Shown here: piece by piece, positions 47,969 to 55,932 of the stretch
Position numbering within the stretch: the stretch's first letter is position 1
How the letters are laid out: each line of letters opens with the position of its first letter
NCBI RefSeq assembly: GCF_000515415.1
Contig: NZ_KI911783.1
Span: forward strand, 4,764,392 to 4,828,391
Length of the DNA stretch: 64,000 bases
Direction of reading: 5' to 3'
Source: Bradyrhizobium sp. WSM1417
GTDB lineage: Bacteria > Pseudomonadota > Alphaproteobacteria > Rhizobiales > Xanthobacteraceae
The notes under the pieces: generated by a model
Told to the model about the DNA's origin: nothing
Databases searched by the model: none
Seen by the model: the letters and a program-made list of their open reading frames with translations, nothing else
Program-made: the position numbers and the translations under genes

Positions 47969-50005
47969 ATGAAGCTGCAACGCCTTCTCGGCGCGGTCTG
48001 CGCTGCGCTGCTGCTTGTCGCGCCGCTGCGCGCGGCCGAGCAGTCGAGCTATGTCACGCCGACCGCCGGGCCGATGAGCATGGCCACGTTCACGGCGACC
48101 TATCTCAATCCGGCACTCCGGGCGCTGGCGGCATGCCACAACGGTTCATCGGCGCCGGCAAACGGGCCGAGCAGTGCGCCGATGGCCTATCAGGTCTGGT
48201 GCGACACCACGACCAACCCGGCGATCGTCAAGCGCTATGACGGCGCGTCCTGGGTGGCCATCGGTGCGCTCGATACCGTCTCCCACGCTTGGACGCCGTA
48301 CCTCACCGGTGGCACCTCCGGCGGCCTGCCTTACTTCTCGAGCACGGGGGTGATGGCGTCCTCGGCCTTGCTGGCGCAGAACGGTTTTGTCGTCGGCGGT
48401 GGCGCTGGTGCGGCGCCGGCCTCGATCGCGGCGTGCACGGCCGACCAGATCGCGTTCGGCCGGACCGGAAGCGCGCCGCTGTGCCGCACGGTGACCGGTG
48501 ACATCAGCTTTGCGACTGGCGTCAGCGCGGTCGGCGCCTCCAAGGTCACCTCGGCGATGCTCAATGCCGACGTATTCTCGACCGCGCATAGCTGGTCCGG
48601 CCAGCAGACTTTGGTGGCGCCGATCCTGGGCACGCCGGCCTCCGGGACGCTCACCAACGCCACGGGCCTGCCGATCGCGACGGGCGTCTCCGGGCTTGGC
48701 ACCGGCGTCGCTGCGGCGCTCGCGGTCAATACCGGCTCTGCCGGCGCGCCGGTGTTGTTCAATGGCGCGTTGGGAGCGCCATCGTCGGGCACGCTGACCA
48801 ATGCGACGGGGCTGCCGGTGGCGAGCGGCGTCAGTGGGCTTGGGACCGGGGTTGCGACATTTCTGGCGACGCCGTCCAGCGCGAATCTGCGTGCGGCGTT
48901 GACCGACGAGGTCGGGACCGGGGCGGCGTATTTCATCGGCGGCGCGCTGGGCACGCCGGCCTCGGGCACAGCAACCAATCTGACTGGGCTTCCGATATCG
49001 AGCGGACTGACCGGAGCCGGGACGGGGGTTCTCACGGCGCTCGGCACCAACGTCGGCTCCGCCGGCTCGGTCATCGTGAATGGTGGTGCGCTGGGGACGC
49101 CGTCCTCGGGAACGCTAACCAGCGCGACCGGCTTGCCGCTGTCGACCGGCGTCACCGGAACGCTGCCGCTCAGCAATGGCGGCACCGGCCAGACCACGGC
49201 AGCGGCGGCGCGCGCCTCGTCCGGCCTCAATGTCGAGAGCTTCACCGGCCACGGCGACTCCATCTACACGATCCTGGCGACCGATCGCACCGTTGGCACC
49301 AACGCGGCCTTTACGGCCTCGCGCACCTGGACTCTGCCGGCCGCCAGCGTCGTCAATCCCGGCCAGGACCTTGTTGTTGCCGACTTCCAGGGCACGGTGA
49401 CGGGAACCAATACGCTGGTGATCCAGCGCGCCGGCTCTGACACCGTCAACGGCGGCAGTGCGGTCACGATCTCGGTTGCGAACGGCGCCTATCTCTTCAA
49501 GAGCGACGGCGTCTCGAAATGGACCGCGCAATCGATGGGCGCGGCCTCAGGCGGCGGCGTTTCCAGCGTGACGTGCTTTGGCGTGGCGATAACGAGCTCC
49601 GGCACCTGTGCGACGGCCGCAACGAAGTCGGATCAGCAGACCGGCACTTCGACGACGGCGATCGTCACGCCATCGCAGCAGCAAAGTCATGATAGTGCGC
49701 TGAAGGCCTCGGCCGTTATCACGCAGTCTGCCGGGACATACACCCTGGTCGCCGCTCCCGTCAGCTACGGCGTCGCGTCGATCTCAAAATCATCGACAGG
49801 CATCGTGGTGGTGACGCTGAGCACGGCGATGGCGAGTGCTAACTACAAGGTGTTGTGCATGGCCACCCAGACCACGCCAGTCACCGTCCAGGAAGCGGGC
49901 GGAAACAGAACGACGACCACATTCGAGATAAGAATCCAGAGCGTCGGGGCAACCCCCGCCGCAACCGACAGTGGATTTTCCTGCGACGTTTCCGGGCGTC
50001 AGTGA
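47969..50005 (+). CDS. Tail fibre protein with signal-peptide-like start
   Basis: 678 residues. N-terminus LQRLLGAVCAALLLVAPLRAAEQ is a good Sec signal. The N-terminal domain SSYVTPTAGPMSMATFTATYLNPAL is shared in style with the preceding fibre (phage-associated DUF-type domain with CH/NGSSAPAN). The long middle has repeats GTPASGTLTNATGLPIATG, GAPSSGTLTNATGLP and GTPASGTATNLTGLPISSG; it ends in VTVQEAGGNRTTTTFEIRI. Paralogous in repeat style to the cargo-block fibre at 25522. The repetitive DNA could recombine to swap receptor domains. Confidence 0.78.
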   Translation: MKLQRLLGAVCAALLLVAPLRAAEQSSYVTPTAGPMSMATFTATYLNPALRALAACHNGSSAPANGPSSAPMAYQVWCDTTTNPAIVKRYDGASWVAIGALDTVSHAWTPYLTGGTSGGLPYFSSTGVMASSALLAQNGFVVGGGAGAAPASIAACTADQIAFGRTGSAPLCRTVTGDISFATGVSAVGASKVTSAMLNADVFSTAHSWSGQQTLVAPILGTPASGTLTNATGLPIATGVSGLGTGVAAALAVNTGSAGAPVLFNGALGAPSSGTLTNATGLPVASGVSGLGTGVATFLATPSSANLRAALTDEVGTGAAYFIGGALGTPASGTATNLTGLPISSGLTGAGTGVLTALGTNVGSAGSVIVNGGALGTPSSGTLTSATGLPLSTGVTGTLPLSNGGTGQTTAAAARASSGLNVESFTGHGDSIYTILATDRTVGTNAAFTASRTWTLPAASVVNPGQDLVVADFQGTVTGTNTLVIQRAGSDTVNGGSAVTISVANGAYLFKSDGVSKWTAQSMGAASGGGVSSVTCFGVAITSSGTCATAATKSDQQTGTSTTAIVTPSQQQSHDSALKASAVITQSAGTYTLVAAPVSYGVASISKSSTGIVVVTLSTAMASANYKVLCMATQTTPVTVQEAGGNRTTTTFEIRIQSVGATPAATDSGFSCDVSGRQ

Positions 50006-50199
50006 GTTTGGGCGCACCGAAGCGCGGCGGCTGCTCCGGCGAACTGACAGAAATGCGCGGTCGCGGTGGCGCTTCCATAGGTGGTCGTGGGTGCGAATGC
50101 TGCGAGGGACATCGTGAGCAAAAGCGGAAGGCATATTCCGCAGGCCGCTGCCGCCAGCCCGACAACGGCTCCCGTCAATATTGCAGCTTGCTCGTCCAT
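49999..50199 (-). CDS. Small membrane protein on the minus strand, unknown
   Basis: 66 residues from ATG at 50199 with GGGGGG five bases upstream. A single strongly hydrophobic stretch at residues ~7-35 (AAILTGAVVGLAAAACGICLPLLLTMSLAAF) would span the membrane; the rest is Ala/Thr-rich. It is opposite to the late operon, in the gap between fibre and endolysin genes, where no plus-strand gene is convincing. Might be a moron. Supported only by start context and hydrophobicity. Confidence 0.4.
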   Translation of the reverse strand: MDEQAAILTGAVVGLAAAACGICLPLLLTMSLAAFAPTTTYGSATATAHFCQFAGAAAALRCAQTH

Positions 50200-50356
50200 G
50201 TTGTCCCCCCAGCCGCGCGCAACCTGAATCGGAATGGCCTGAAAGTCAAGGGTTGGTCGGGAAAACCCGCCAGACCAAGTGGCGCGCCGACGCTGTTCCA
50301 GCTCAGGGAACTCTCGATATGCCGCCATCGCGGCATCTTCAGAAGGAGCTAAACCA

Positions 50357-51136
50357 ATGACCTACAGCCTGACCTGGCTGCCCGGCGTGCTGCGCGACGC
50401 TGGCCTCGAGGTGCTCGAACATCCCGGCTGGCAAACCCGCGGCCATGGCGATATGGGCAAGGTGCAGGGCGTGTTGTGCCACCACACCTGCGGGCCGCTG
50501 CATGGCGATCTGCCCGACATCAATGTGCTGGTCGACGGCCGGCCGGATCTCGGCGGCCCGCTCTGCAATCTCGGCCTCGGCCGTTCGGGAAAGGTCTACA
50601 TGATCGCGGCCGGCAAGGGCTGGCACGCCGGCGCCGGATCCTGGCAGGGCGTCACCGACGGCAATTCACACTTCATCGGCATCGAGGCCGAGAACACCGG
50701 CGAGACCAAGGGCCCGCGCGCCGAGGCGTGGCCCGACGTGCAGATGACGGCCTATATGCGGGTCTGCGCCGCGATCATCACGCACATCGGCGCCGGTGTG
50801 GGCATGGTCGCTGGCCACAAGGAATATGCACGTCCGCTCGGCCGCAAGGACGACCCCAGCTTCGACATGGTGATGTTCCGCGCCGGCGTTGCCCAGAAGG
50901 TCGCGAACAAGCCGGTCGCGGCGCAGGTGCCGCACCAGGCCGCAGGCGCCGGCACCGTCAACATCGACGGCCTCAACGTCCGCTCCAACGCTTCGGCGGC
51001 CTCGACCATCGTCGGCGTGCTGTTCAAGGGCGACAAAGTCGAGGTCAGCGGCGAGGTGATGAACGGCACCAGCAAATGGCTGCGCGTCGCCGGCGGCTAC
51101 GTCGCCGCGCGCTATGTGGACGTTGCGGCGGGCTGA
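50357..51136 (+). CDS. Endolysin: N-acetylmuramoyl-L-alanine amidase with SH3 domain
   Basis: 259 residues from ATG at 50357 with an excellent AAGGAG nine bases upstream. Amidase_2/PGRP domain at residues ~1-170: VLCHHTCG (His42/His43 region, first zinc ligand), GLGRSGKVYMIAAGKGWHAG, HFIGIEAENTG and MVAGHKEYA (second zinc His). An SH3b domain fills residues ~197-257 (INIDGLNVRSNASAASTIVG, WLRVAGGYVAARYV). Cleaves the amide bond between MurNAc and the peptide stem during lysis. No signal sequence, so a holin is needed. Confidence 0.9.
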   Translation: MTYSLTWLPGVLRDAGLEVLEHPGWQTRGHGDMGKVQGVLCHHTCGPLHGDLPDINVLVDGRPDLGGPLCNLGLGRSGKVYMIAAGKGWHAGAGSWQGVTDGNSHFIGIEAENTGETKGPRAEAWPDVQMTAYMRVCAAIITHIGAGVGMVAGHKEYARPLGRKDDPSFDMVMFRAGVAQKVANKPVAAQVPHQAAGAGTVNIDGLNVRSNASAASTIVGVLFKGDKVEVSGEVMNGTSKWLRVAGGYVAARYVDVAAG

Positions 51137-51666
51137 TGGAAACCTGGCTCAACCTGTTCCGCCGGACCCGGCGGGAATATTTCGCGGACTTCTTCATCAC
51201 GCCGCCGCTCACGCTCGGCCTGGTGCTGATCTCGCTGGCGCAGGCTGATTGGTGGTGGCCGGTGCTGTTCGGTGCGGGACTGCTGCTCTGGACCTTCTAT
51301 GAGTACGTCACGCACCGCTGGGTCGCGCACGGCGTACCCTTCTTCCGCGAGGCGCACGCGCTGCACCACAAGGCGCAGCGCGACTACATCGCCCTACATC
51401 CAGTGGCGACGCTTGCGATGTATCTGGTGTTCTGGGCGCTGTTCGGCTTTGGCGGCGGCGCGATGTCGGCCGGGTTTTCGTCAGGCTACGTGTTCTACTC
51501 GATCTTGCACACCGCCTTCCATTACGGCGCGATCGAGCCTGGGCAGGGCCTCTATCGTCTGAAGCTGCGCCACGCGCTGCATCATCGCGCCGATTGCAAT
51601 TACGGCGTTTCGACCTCGCTTTGGGACCGCGTCTTCGGCTCCGAGGCCGAGATCCGTCTCGTCTGA
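51136..51666 (+). CDS. Fatty acid hydroxylase / sterol desaturase superfamily membrane protein
   Basis: 176 residues, TGATG-coupled to the endolysin gene. Two to four membrane helices (ITPPLTLGLVLISLA, WWPVLFGAGLLLWTFYEYV, TLAMYLVFWALFGFGGG) and the histidine clusters of the di-iron hydroxylase superfamily: H60RWVAH65, H74ALHH78, H88, H125TAFH129 and H146ALHH150. Such enzymes hydroxylate or desaturate membrane lipids using O2; targets in rhizobia could be fatty acids of lipid A, ornithine lipids or hopanoid-related lipids. A metabolic enzyme inside a lysis cassette is very unusual. All metal ligands appear intact; substrate unknown. Confidence 0.8.
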   Translation: METWLNLFRRTRREYFADFFITPPLTLGLVLISLAQADWWWPVLFGAGLLLWTFYEYVTHRWVAHGVPFFREAHALHHKAQRDYIALHPVATLAMYLVFWALFGFGGGAMSAGFSSGYVFYSILHTAFHYGAIEPGQGLYRLKLRHALHHRADCNYGVSTSLWDRVFGSEAEIRLV

Positions 51667-51713
51667 ATCCGCCGCGCGACGGCATCGCGCTCAAGCATCA
51701 TCGGAGAACGACC

Positions 51714-52070
51714 ATGCAGCTGCCTACTCAGGCGCAAGTCAACACGGCTGGGCGCTATGCCGGCGCGATCGCCGGTACCGCGTTCGCGATCTTCGGCCTT
51801 CAGGCCAAGGGCATCTCGCTCGACCAGGTCAAGGCGATGATCGCGGCACTCGGGACCGTGATCAACGACATCGTTGTGTTCGCGGGCCTTGCGGCGACGG
51901 CCTACGCCTCGATCCGGGGCGTCGTGAGCTCGAGCCCGACCGGGCAGGCGGCATCGATTGGTGCCAACGCGTCGACCGTAGTGCAGCCCGCGCCTGGCGG
52001 GACCGCCACGGTCACCATCACGGATCCGGCGATGGCTTCGGCTGCGCTCGACGCGCAGCGGAAGGGCTAG
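51714..52070 (+). CDS. Putative holin
   Basis: 118 residues from ATG at 51714 with CGGAGAA upstream. Two hydrophobic segments (YAGAIAGTAFAIFGLQA at ~15-31 and VINDIVVFAGLAATAYASIRG at ~49-69) separated by a polar loop with GISLDQVKAMIA, then a polar, Thr/Ala-rich tail. Size and place just behind the endolysin fit a class II holin of rhizobial phages. No further proof. Confidence 0.55.
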   Translation: MQLPTQAQVNTAGRYAGAIAGTAFAIFGLQAKGISLDQVKAMIAALGTVINDIVVFAGLAATAYASIRGVVSSSPTGQAASIGANASTVVQPAPGGTATVTITDPAMASAALDAQRKG

Positions 52071-52079
52071 GGGGCCGTG

Positions 52080-52496
52080 ATGCTGAAACGCATTCTCGCA
52101 ATTGCCGGGCTGGCTTTCGCGCTCGCCGGCTGCGCGCAGTGGCAGGCGATCGAGCAGAAGGTCTCGACCGTCGCCAATGCGATCTCCGGCGCCACGGTCA
52201 ATCCGCAGGCCGTCCTGGTCGCCTCGAACATCTTCGATGGACTCGAGGTGACCGCGACCAACTATCTGCGGCTGGTCAAGTGCAACGGCACCACGCCGGT
52301 CTGCCGCGATCCCGTGGCCACCAGAGCCATCATCCCGGCCATCCGTTCCGGCCGGGTCGCCCGCAACAACCTGCAGCAGTTCTTCAAGGATCATCCGGGT
52401 CAGCTCGGCCCGGCCGGCCTCTACGACGCCCTGCAGAAAAGCATCGGGACGCTGCAGAGCGTCTTTGCGCAATACCAGATCGGAGGTGCGTCTTGA
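52080..52496 (+). CDS. Phage lipoprotein (candidate outer-membrane spanin)
   Basis: 138 residues from ATG at 52080; a GTG one codon earlier is possible. Signal peptide with lipobox LAFALAGC (lipidated Cys18). The mature part is helical (IEQKVSTVANAISGATVNPQAV, RNNLQQFFKDHPGQLG) with two cysteines (KCNGTTPVC). In a lysis cassette, a lipoprotein is a natural candidate for the outer-membrane spanin, though it is longer than most Rz1 proteins. It could also serve superinfection exclusion. Confidence 0.6.
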   Translation: MLKRILAIAGLAFALAGCAQWQAIEQKVSTVANAISGATVNPQAVLVASNIFDGLEVTATNYLRLVKCNGTTPVCRDPVATRAIIPAIRSGRVARNNLQQFFKDHPGQLGPAGLYDALQKSIGTLQSVFAQYQIGGAS

Positions 52497-52783
52497 CCGC
52501 GATGCTGACCACAATCCTCGGCCTGATCTCCGCGCTGGTGCCGGCGGGCACCAATGCGGCGCTGATCGAGAAGATCATCGAAGCCCTGATCGCAATCGTC
52601 CCCGTGGTGGTGAAGGAATATCAGGACCTGGCCCCGATCGTCCGCAACATCATTGGCGCGCTCAAGGCGGATCCGTCGACCACGGCGGCCCAGCTCGAGC
52701 AGCTGCAACAGCTCGAGGTGCAATGGGATGCCGACTTCGAGGCCGCGGCTGCGGCCGCTATCGCCGAAGACGGTGCCGGCTGA
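52493..52783 (+). CDS. Small helical protein of the lysis cassette
   Basis: 96 residues with TTG start overlapping the lipoprotein stop; CGGAGG lies seven bases upstream and supports this start. N-terminal hydrophobic stretch (MLTTILGLISALVPAG) and amphipathic helix (EKIIEALIAIVPVVVKEYQ), then a heptad-like C-terminal helix (TAAQLEQLQQLEVQWDADF). It may be a membrane-associated partner of the holin or lipoprotein. Unknown family. Confidence 0.5.
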   Translation: MTAMLTTILGLISALVPAGTNAALIEKIIEALIAIVPVVVKEYQDLAPIVRNIIGALKADPSTTAAQLEQLQQLEVQWDADFEAAAAAAIAEDGAG

Positions 52784-52846
52784 GCAAAATCCAGAAGGCG
52801 CGCCGCCGCGGGCTGTTCCGCGGCGGCAATCGGGCATGGGGATACG

Positions 52847-53155
52847 ATGACAGCGACGCATCTCACGGAAGAAGACATCACCCGCATCGTTCGCGCCGTT
52901 TTGGATGCGGAAGCCGAGCGGCGCGGTCATACCCTCGATGATGTCGTGATGAAGGCGGTCGCGACAATCCTGACGTCCTTCGGCGTGGAGGATGATGATC
53001 GCAAGGAGATTCGGGCTGACTTCGAGCACCTTCGCAAATGGCGCAAAAGCGTGGAGCAGGCGCAGAGCCTGACGTTCCGCATGATTTTGACGGCGATCGT
53101 CACCGGCCTCGTCGGAGCAACCTGGCTCGGCATCAAGACGCTGCTCGGCAAATAA
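52847..53155 (+). CDS. Tail-anchored small phage protein (lysis-associated)
   Basis: 102 residues. Soluble helical N-terminus (LTEEDITRIVRAVLDAEAERR), then RKEIRADFEHLRKWRKSVEQAQ, a short coiled segment, and a C-terminal membrane helix MILTAIVTGLVGATWLGI. This design (helical domain plus C-terminal anchor, about 100 residues) recurs in rhizobial prophages near endolysins and resembles XhlA-like or inner-membrane spanin-like proteins. ATG at 52847 follows a 63-base gap. Confidence 0.55.
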   Translation: MTATHLTEEDITRIVRAVLDAEAERRGHTLDDVVMKAVATILTSFGVEDDDRKEIRADFEHLRKWRKSVEQAQSLTFRMILTAIVTGLVGATWLGIKTLLGK

Positions 53156-53194
53156 CGATCGGCTCATAACCACTCAGTTCCAAAGGAGCATCAC

Positions 53195-53869
53195 ATGGTT
53201 CGTCACCGCATTCTCGCGGCGATTGCGCTCGCCTGCGCGACGCTGTTTTTCACGTCGACGGCAGACGCGCGGCATCTGCGCCATCACGCTGCGCACATGC
53301 AGTTGGCCCATCCCGACTGCAACGTGATCTTCCCCTGCGACGGGGTCGTGAGCTCGCCACGCGGCGAGATGATCGCACGCAAGGTCGGGATCGGCACGCC
53401 ACAGAAGATCTATCGCCAACGCGCGCAAGGGCAGGGCGCCACGATCGTGTCACACCCAGCCGGTTGCCCGGCGCGGGCTTTCTGTGGCTGCGGGGCGGCC
53501 CTACGTGTCTTCGGCCAGCCCTTGCGCGAGCTATGGCTGGCGGCGAACTGGTTCAAGTTTCCGCGCGCAGCGCCTGGCGCCGGCATGGTCGCAGTGCGCC
53601 GGCACCATGTCTTCGTGCTCGAGCAACATCTCGGCGGGAGCACCTGGCAGGTCTACGATGCCAACTCAGGCGGGCACGCCACGCGCATCCACGCCCGCTC
53701 AATCGCTGGCTACACAATCGTTGACCCGCATGCCGGCGGCTGGCCTGGAGGGCGTAGCCATGCGCTGCGACTGGCTTGTGCCGCTCTTCATCCTCTTGGT
53801 CGCGGTGAGCTGGCCGCTGCCGTTTGTGCTCGCGCGCGAAGATGGCCGCTTCGCCAATTCGGAGCTTAA
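53195..53869 (+). CDS. Secreted Cys-rich phage protein with extended C-terminus
   Basis: 224 residues with AAAGGAG before ATG. Signal peptide ILAAIALACATLFFTSTADA. The core has AGCPARAFCGCGAALRVFG near residues 88-107, LWLAANWFKFPRAAPG, MVAVRRHHVFVLEQ and VYDANSGGHATRIHARSIAGYTIVDP. This core is familiar from rhizobial prophages and normally ends soon after the VDP segment; here reading continues ~45 residues in an Arg/Ala-rich stretch that overlaps the next gene by 110 bases. The extension may result from a lost stop codon. Function unknown, possibly a cell-wall or adhesin accessory. Confidence 0.6.
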   Translation: MVRHRILAAIALACATLFFTSTADARHLRHHAAHMQLAHPDCNVIFPCDGVVSSPRGEMIARKVGIGTPQKIYRQRAQGQGATIVSHPAGCPARAFCGCGAALRVFGQPLRELWLAANWFKFPRAAPGAGMVAVRRHHVFVLEQHLGGSTWQVYDANSGGHATRIHARSIAGYTIVDPHAGGWPGGRSHALRLACAALHPLGRGELAAAVCARARRWPLRQFGA

Positions 53870-54149
53870 GCCCTGGTTCGACGGCTTGCGCAGCGGCAAG
53901 GGCCCGTGTTGCTCCGATGCCGACGGCTATGCGCTCGCCGACGTCGATTGGCAGAGCGCGGGCGTTCGGTACCGCGTGAGGATCCCGCGCTCGAACGACC
54001 CGGCCGATAAGAACGTGATGGTCTGGGTGGACGTGCCCGAAGATGCCGTGCTCACCGAGCCGAACCGCGCGGGCCGCACCATGGTGTGGCCGATCTGGGG
54101 CTACCAGGGGCCGACGATCCGCTGCTTCATGCCCGGGAGCATGACGTGA
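53760..54149 (+). CDS. Secreted phage protein with CCSDADGY motif, unknown
   Basis: 129 residues from ATG at 53760, with GGAGGG about seven bases upstream, even though it lies inside the end of the previous frame. Signal peptide WLVPLFILLVAVSWPLPFVLA. Mature domain: NSELKPWFDGLRSGKGPCCSDADGYALADVDW, RYRVRIP and VLTEPNRAGRTMVWPIWG ending near a lone Cys (IRCFMPG). The double cysteine and conserved acidic motif are characteristic of a family common in Bradyrhizobium and its phages. Role not known to me. Confidence 0.65.
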   Translation: MRCDWLVPLFILLVAVSWPLPFVLAREDGRFANSELKPWFDGLRSGKGPCCSDADGYALADVDWQSAGVRYRVRIPRSNDPADKNVMVWVDVPEDAVLTEPNRAGRTMVWPIWGYQGPTIRCFMPGSMT

Positions 54150-54466
54150 GGAATCCCACCAGACGAAAGTTTCTCGGCTTGCTCGCGGCAGCGCCCGTTG
54201 TCGCGCCAATGGTCGCGCAGGCTGCGGCTGCACGGAAGCTATATTTCAGCGGCGGCATTTCCGGGCTCTCGGGAGAGTTTCTGGTTGGCGAGGCGTGCGG
54301 AGAATCGCTGCTCACTCCGGCTCAGATGAACGCCTTTGACGCGGTGCTTTCAGCCCCGGCCGCGCCGAATGAGGCGTTGCGACGCTTGATGAGCATCGTG
54401 CCGCCGTGGAGCATTCCAAACCGTCTCTACGGCGCGCGCATCAACGACGACGGGGACGCGGTTTAG
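54146..54466 (+). CDS. Tat-exported small phage protein
   Basis: 106 residues from a GTG overlapping the previous stop (GTGA). The N-terminus TRRKFLGLLAAAPVVAPMVAQAA is a textbook twin-arginine signal (RRxFLG plus a weakly hydrophobic core and AQA-A site). The mature domain (~80 residues, LYFSGGISGLSGEFLVGEACGESLLTPAQ, IVPPWSIPNRLYGAR) has no motif I know. Tat transport implies folding, perhaps with a cofactor or partner, before export. Phage-encoded Tat substrates are rarely noted. Confidence 0.6.
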   Translation: MRNPTRRKFLGLLAAAPVVAPMVAQAAAARKLYFSGGISGLSGEFLVGEACGESLLTPAQMNAFDAVLSAPAAPNEALRRLMSIVPPWSIPNRLYGARINDDGDAV

Positions 54467-54467
54467 C

Positions 54468-54737
54468 ATGTCGTCAATCCGCAAGCGTGTGTTCGGCTAT
54501 CTCTGCGCAGCGCGCGAGCGAGGCGCCTTTCTCGTCTCCGGTATCTTCTGCGGTCTCGATGCTGAAGATATCGCCGACGAGATCGCGCGGGATTGGGATT
54601 CCGGTGATCGCGACGGCAAGCTGCTGTGGTCTCCCGGTGACAGCAAGCCGGAGGCTTCCGATATCGCGGCGCATGTAGAGGCATGGCTAGACCAGGAGGA
54701 CGGCGTTCCGGCGCGCCGCGAGAAAATAAAGTCATGA
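54468..54737 (+). CDS. Small soluble phage protein, unknown
   Basis: 89 residues starting one base after the Tat-signal gene. Acidic and alpha-helical: GLDAEDIADEIARDWDSGDRD, then SDIAAHVEAWLDQEDG. The text is that of a small regulatory or adaptor protein. ATGA overlap into the next gene. Confidence 0.5.
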   Translation: MSSIRKRVFGYLCAARERGAFLVSGIFCGLDAEDIADEIARDWDSGDRDGKLLWSPGDSKPEASDIAAHVEAWLDQEDGVPARREKIKS

Positions 54738-55414
54738 CACCGATCAAGGTCTTTTTTCTGGAGCCGACCGATCGCGAGCGGCAATGGCTGCGGCGCTTCC
54801 AGTTCTCGAGCAAGCGGATATGCAGCGCCAATGCCTATGGCTGCGACGCCATGTTCGAGATCGGCGAGGCCGACATTCTCTACACTGCGGACGGCATGAT
54901 TGACGCGACGTCACAAGGGCCTCGCGCCATTCCATCCCGCGAGGATCCGCGGTGGCCCAGAACCTGCGCTGCGTGCGGCGAACCATTCCAACAGCATGAC
55001 GAATATCAGCTTCACGGGAAGCAGATTTACGTCCGGCCGGATACTGGCGAGCGGTTCACGCTGCGCGACGCGCCGATCGGAGCCTGCTGGGATGCATGGT
55101 GGGTCCACCAGCGCGCCCGCCGGCGGTTTCCGGGGGAGGCGGTCGAGGCCGCTGGCGTCGGCAACATGATCGGCCCGGATGGCCGATCGCTGGTTGTCCG
55201 CTGCCCCGACGGTCATGACTGGATGATCGACAGCCGAGCGAGCAACTGCACCATGAAGGAAGACGACGCTCACCATTGCTGGGTGCGCCACGGCCGGCCC
55301 GAGGACGGCACACTTCACGTCGACAAGGCAGGCAATACCTGCGCTGCCGGCGCCGGCTCGATCCAGACCGACAAGTGGCACGGCTTCTTGCGCAACGGCT
55401 TTTTGGTTGAATGA
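54734..55414 (+). CDS. Phage protein with CxxC knuckles, unknown
   Basis: 226 residues from ATG at 54734 (ATGA overlap). N-terminal ~45 residues form an alpha/beta start (IKVFFLEPTDRERQWLRRFQ). A TCAACGEPF motif at about residue 79 and later Cys/His residues (VRCPDGHDWMID, NCTMKEDDAHHCW) suggest one or two zinc sites. The C-terminal half resembles proteins common in Bradyrhizobium phage islands (VVRCPDGHDWMIDSRASNC) but the function is unknown to me. Confidence 0.55.
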   Translation: MTPIKVFFLEPTDRERQWLRRFQFSSKRICSANAYGCDAMFEIGEADILYTADGMIDATSQGPRAIPSREDPRWPRTCAACGEPFQQHDEYQLHGKQIYVRPDTGERFTLRDAPIGACWDAWWVHQRARRRFPGEAVEAAGVGNMIGPDGRSLVVRCPDGHDWMIDSRASNCTMKEDDAHHCWVRHGRPEDGTLHVDKAGNTCAAGAGSIQTDKWHGFLRNGFLVE

Positions 55415-55426
55415 GACGAGGCATCG

Positions 55427-55795
55427 ATGAGCAAAACGATCTACGCACACACGGCCCTGAATCCACTTTACCCGGGCTACATCAACTTCACGCGCGAGGA
55501 TGACGGCACGGTTTCCGTTCACCTGCGCGGCGACCCTCGATCAGTGGAGGCCTCGTACATCTGCGGATATGCGGCGGACAAGGGGAAGCCCGGCCGCTGC
55601 ACGGCCGGCGACGATCGCTGCAACAACTACTGCAACATGGCCCCGTCAAAAGGACCGATGCAGCGGTCGCCGGCAGCCTGCGTCCAGGTCATCTGCAGCG
55701 AGGTCGTTAAGCTCTCGCTCTCGTCGGCCGAGTTCGAGCAGCTCGTCGCCGCTTTCGAGGAGATCGGCCGGCAACCTGAATTCGTCCGAGTTTAA
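55427..55795 (+). CDS. Cys-rich phage protein, unknown
   Basis: 122 residues, last plus-strand gene of the late operon. A strand (YINFTREDDGTVSVHLRGD) leads to a cysteine-dense middle (YICGYAADKGKPGRCTAGDDRCNNYC, then ACVQVICSEVV) with six cysteines in ~45 residues, suitable for metal binding. C-terminal helix SSAEFEQLVAAFEEIG. No signal peptide. Followed by a strong terminator. Confidence 0.5.
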   Translation: MSKTIYAHTALNPLYPGYINFTREDDGTVSVHLRGDPRSVEASYICGYAADKGKPGRCTAGDDRCNNYCNMAPSKGPMQRSPAACVQVICSEVVKLSLSSAEFEQLVAAFEEIGRQPEFVRV

Positions 55796-55810
55796 CCTCC
55801 CGGACGAATG

Positions 55811-55833
55811 CCGAGCCGCTGGGGGCGGCTCGG
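55811..55833 (+). terminator. First hairpin of a double terminator
   Basis: CCGAGCCGC and GCGGCTCGG pair around TGGGG just after the last late gene. It has no T-run and probably acts with the next hairpin. Confidence 0.5.
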
Positions 55834-55837
55834 TCAG

Positions 55838-55876
55838 CCCGGCGCGCCATGACCCGGTGCGCCGGGTTTTCTTGTT
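55838..55876 (+). terminator. Rho-independent terminator of the late operon
   Basis: CCCGGCGCGCC pairs with GGTGCGCCGGG (one G-T pair, loop ATGACCC) followed by TTTTCTTGTT. It ends the late transcription unit; beyond it the genes run on the minus strand. Confidence 0.8.
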
Positions 55877-55932
55877 ACGAATGAAAAAAGCCCGCGAGCG
55901 TGAGGGGGAGGGCGCTTGGACTGCAAAGCCGA

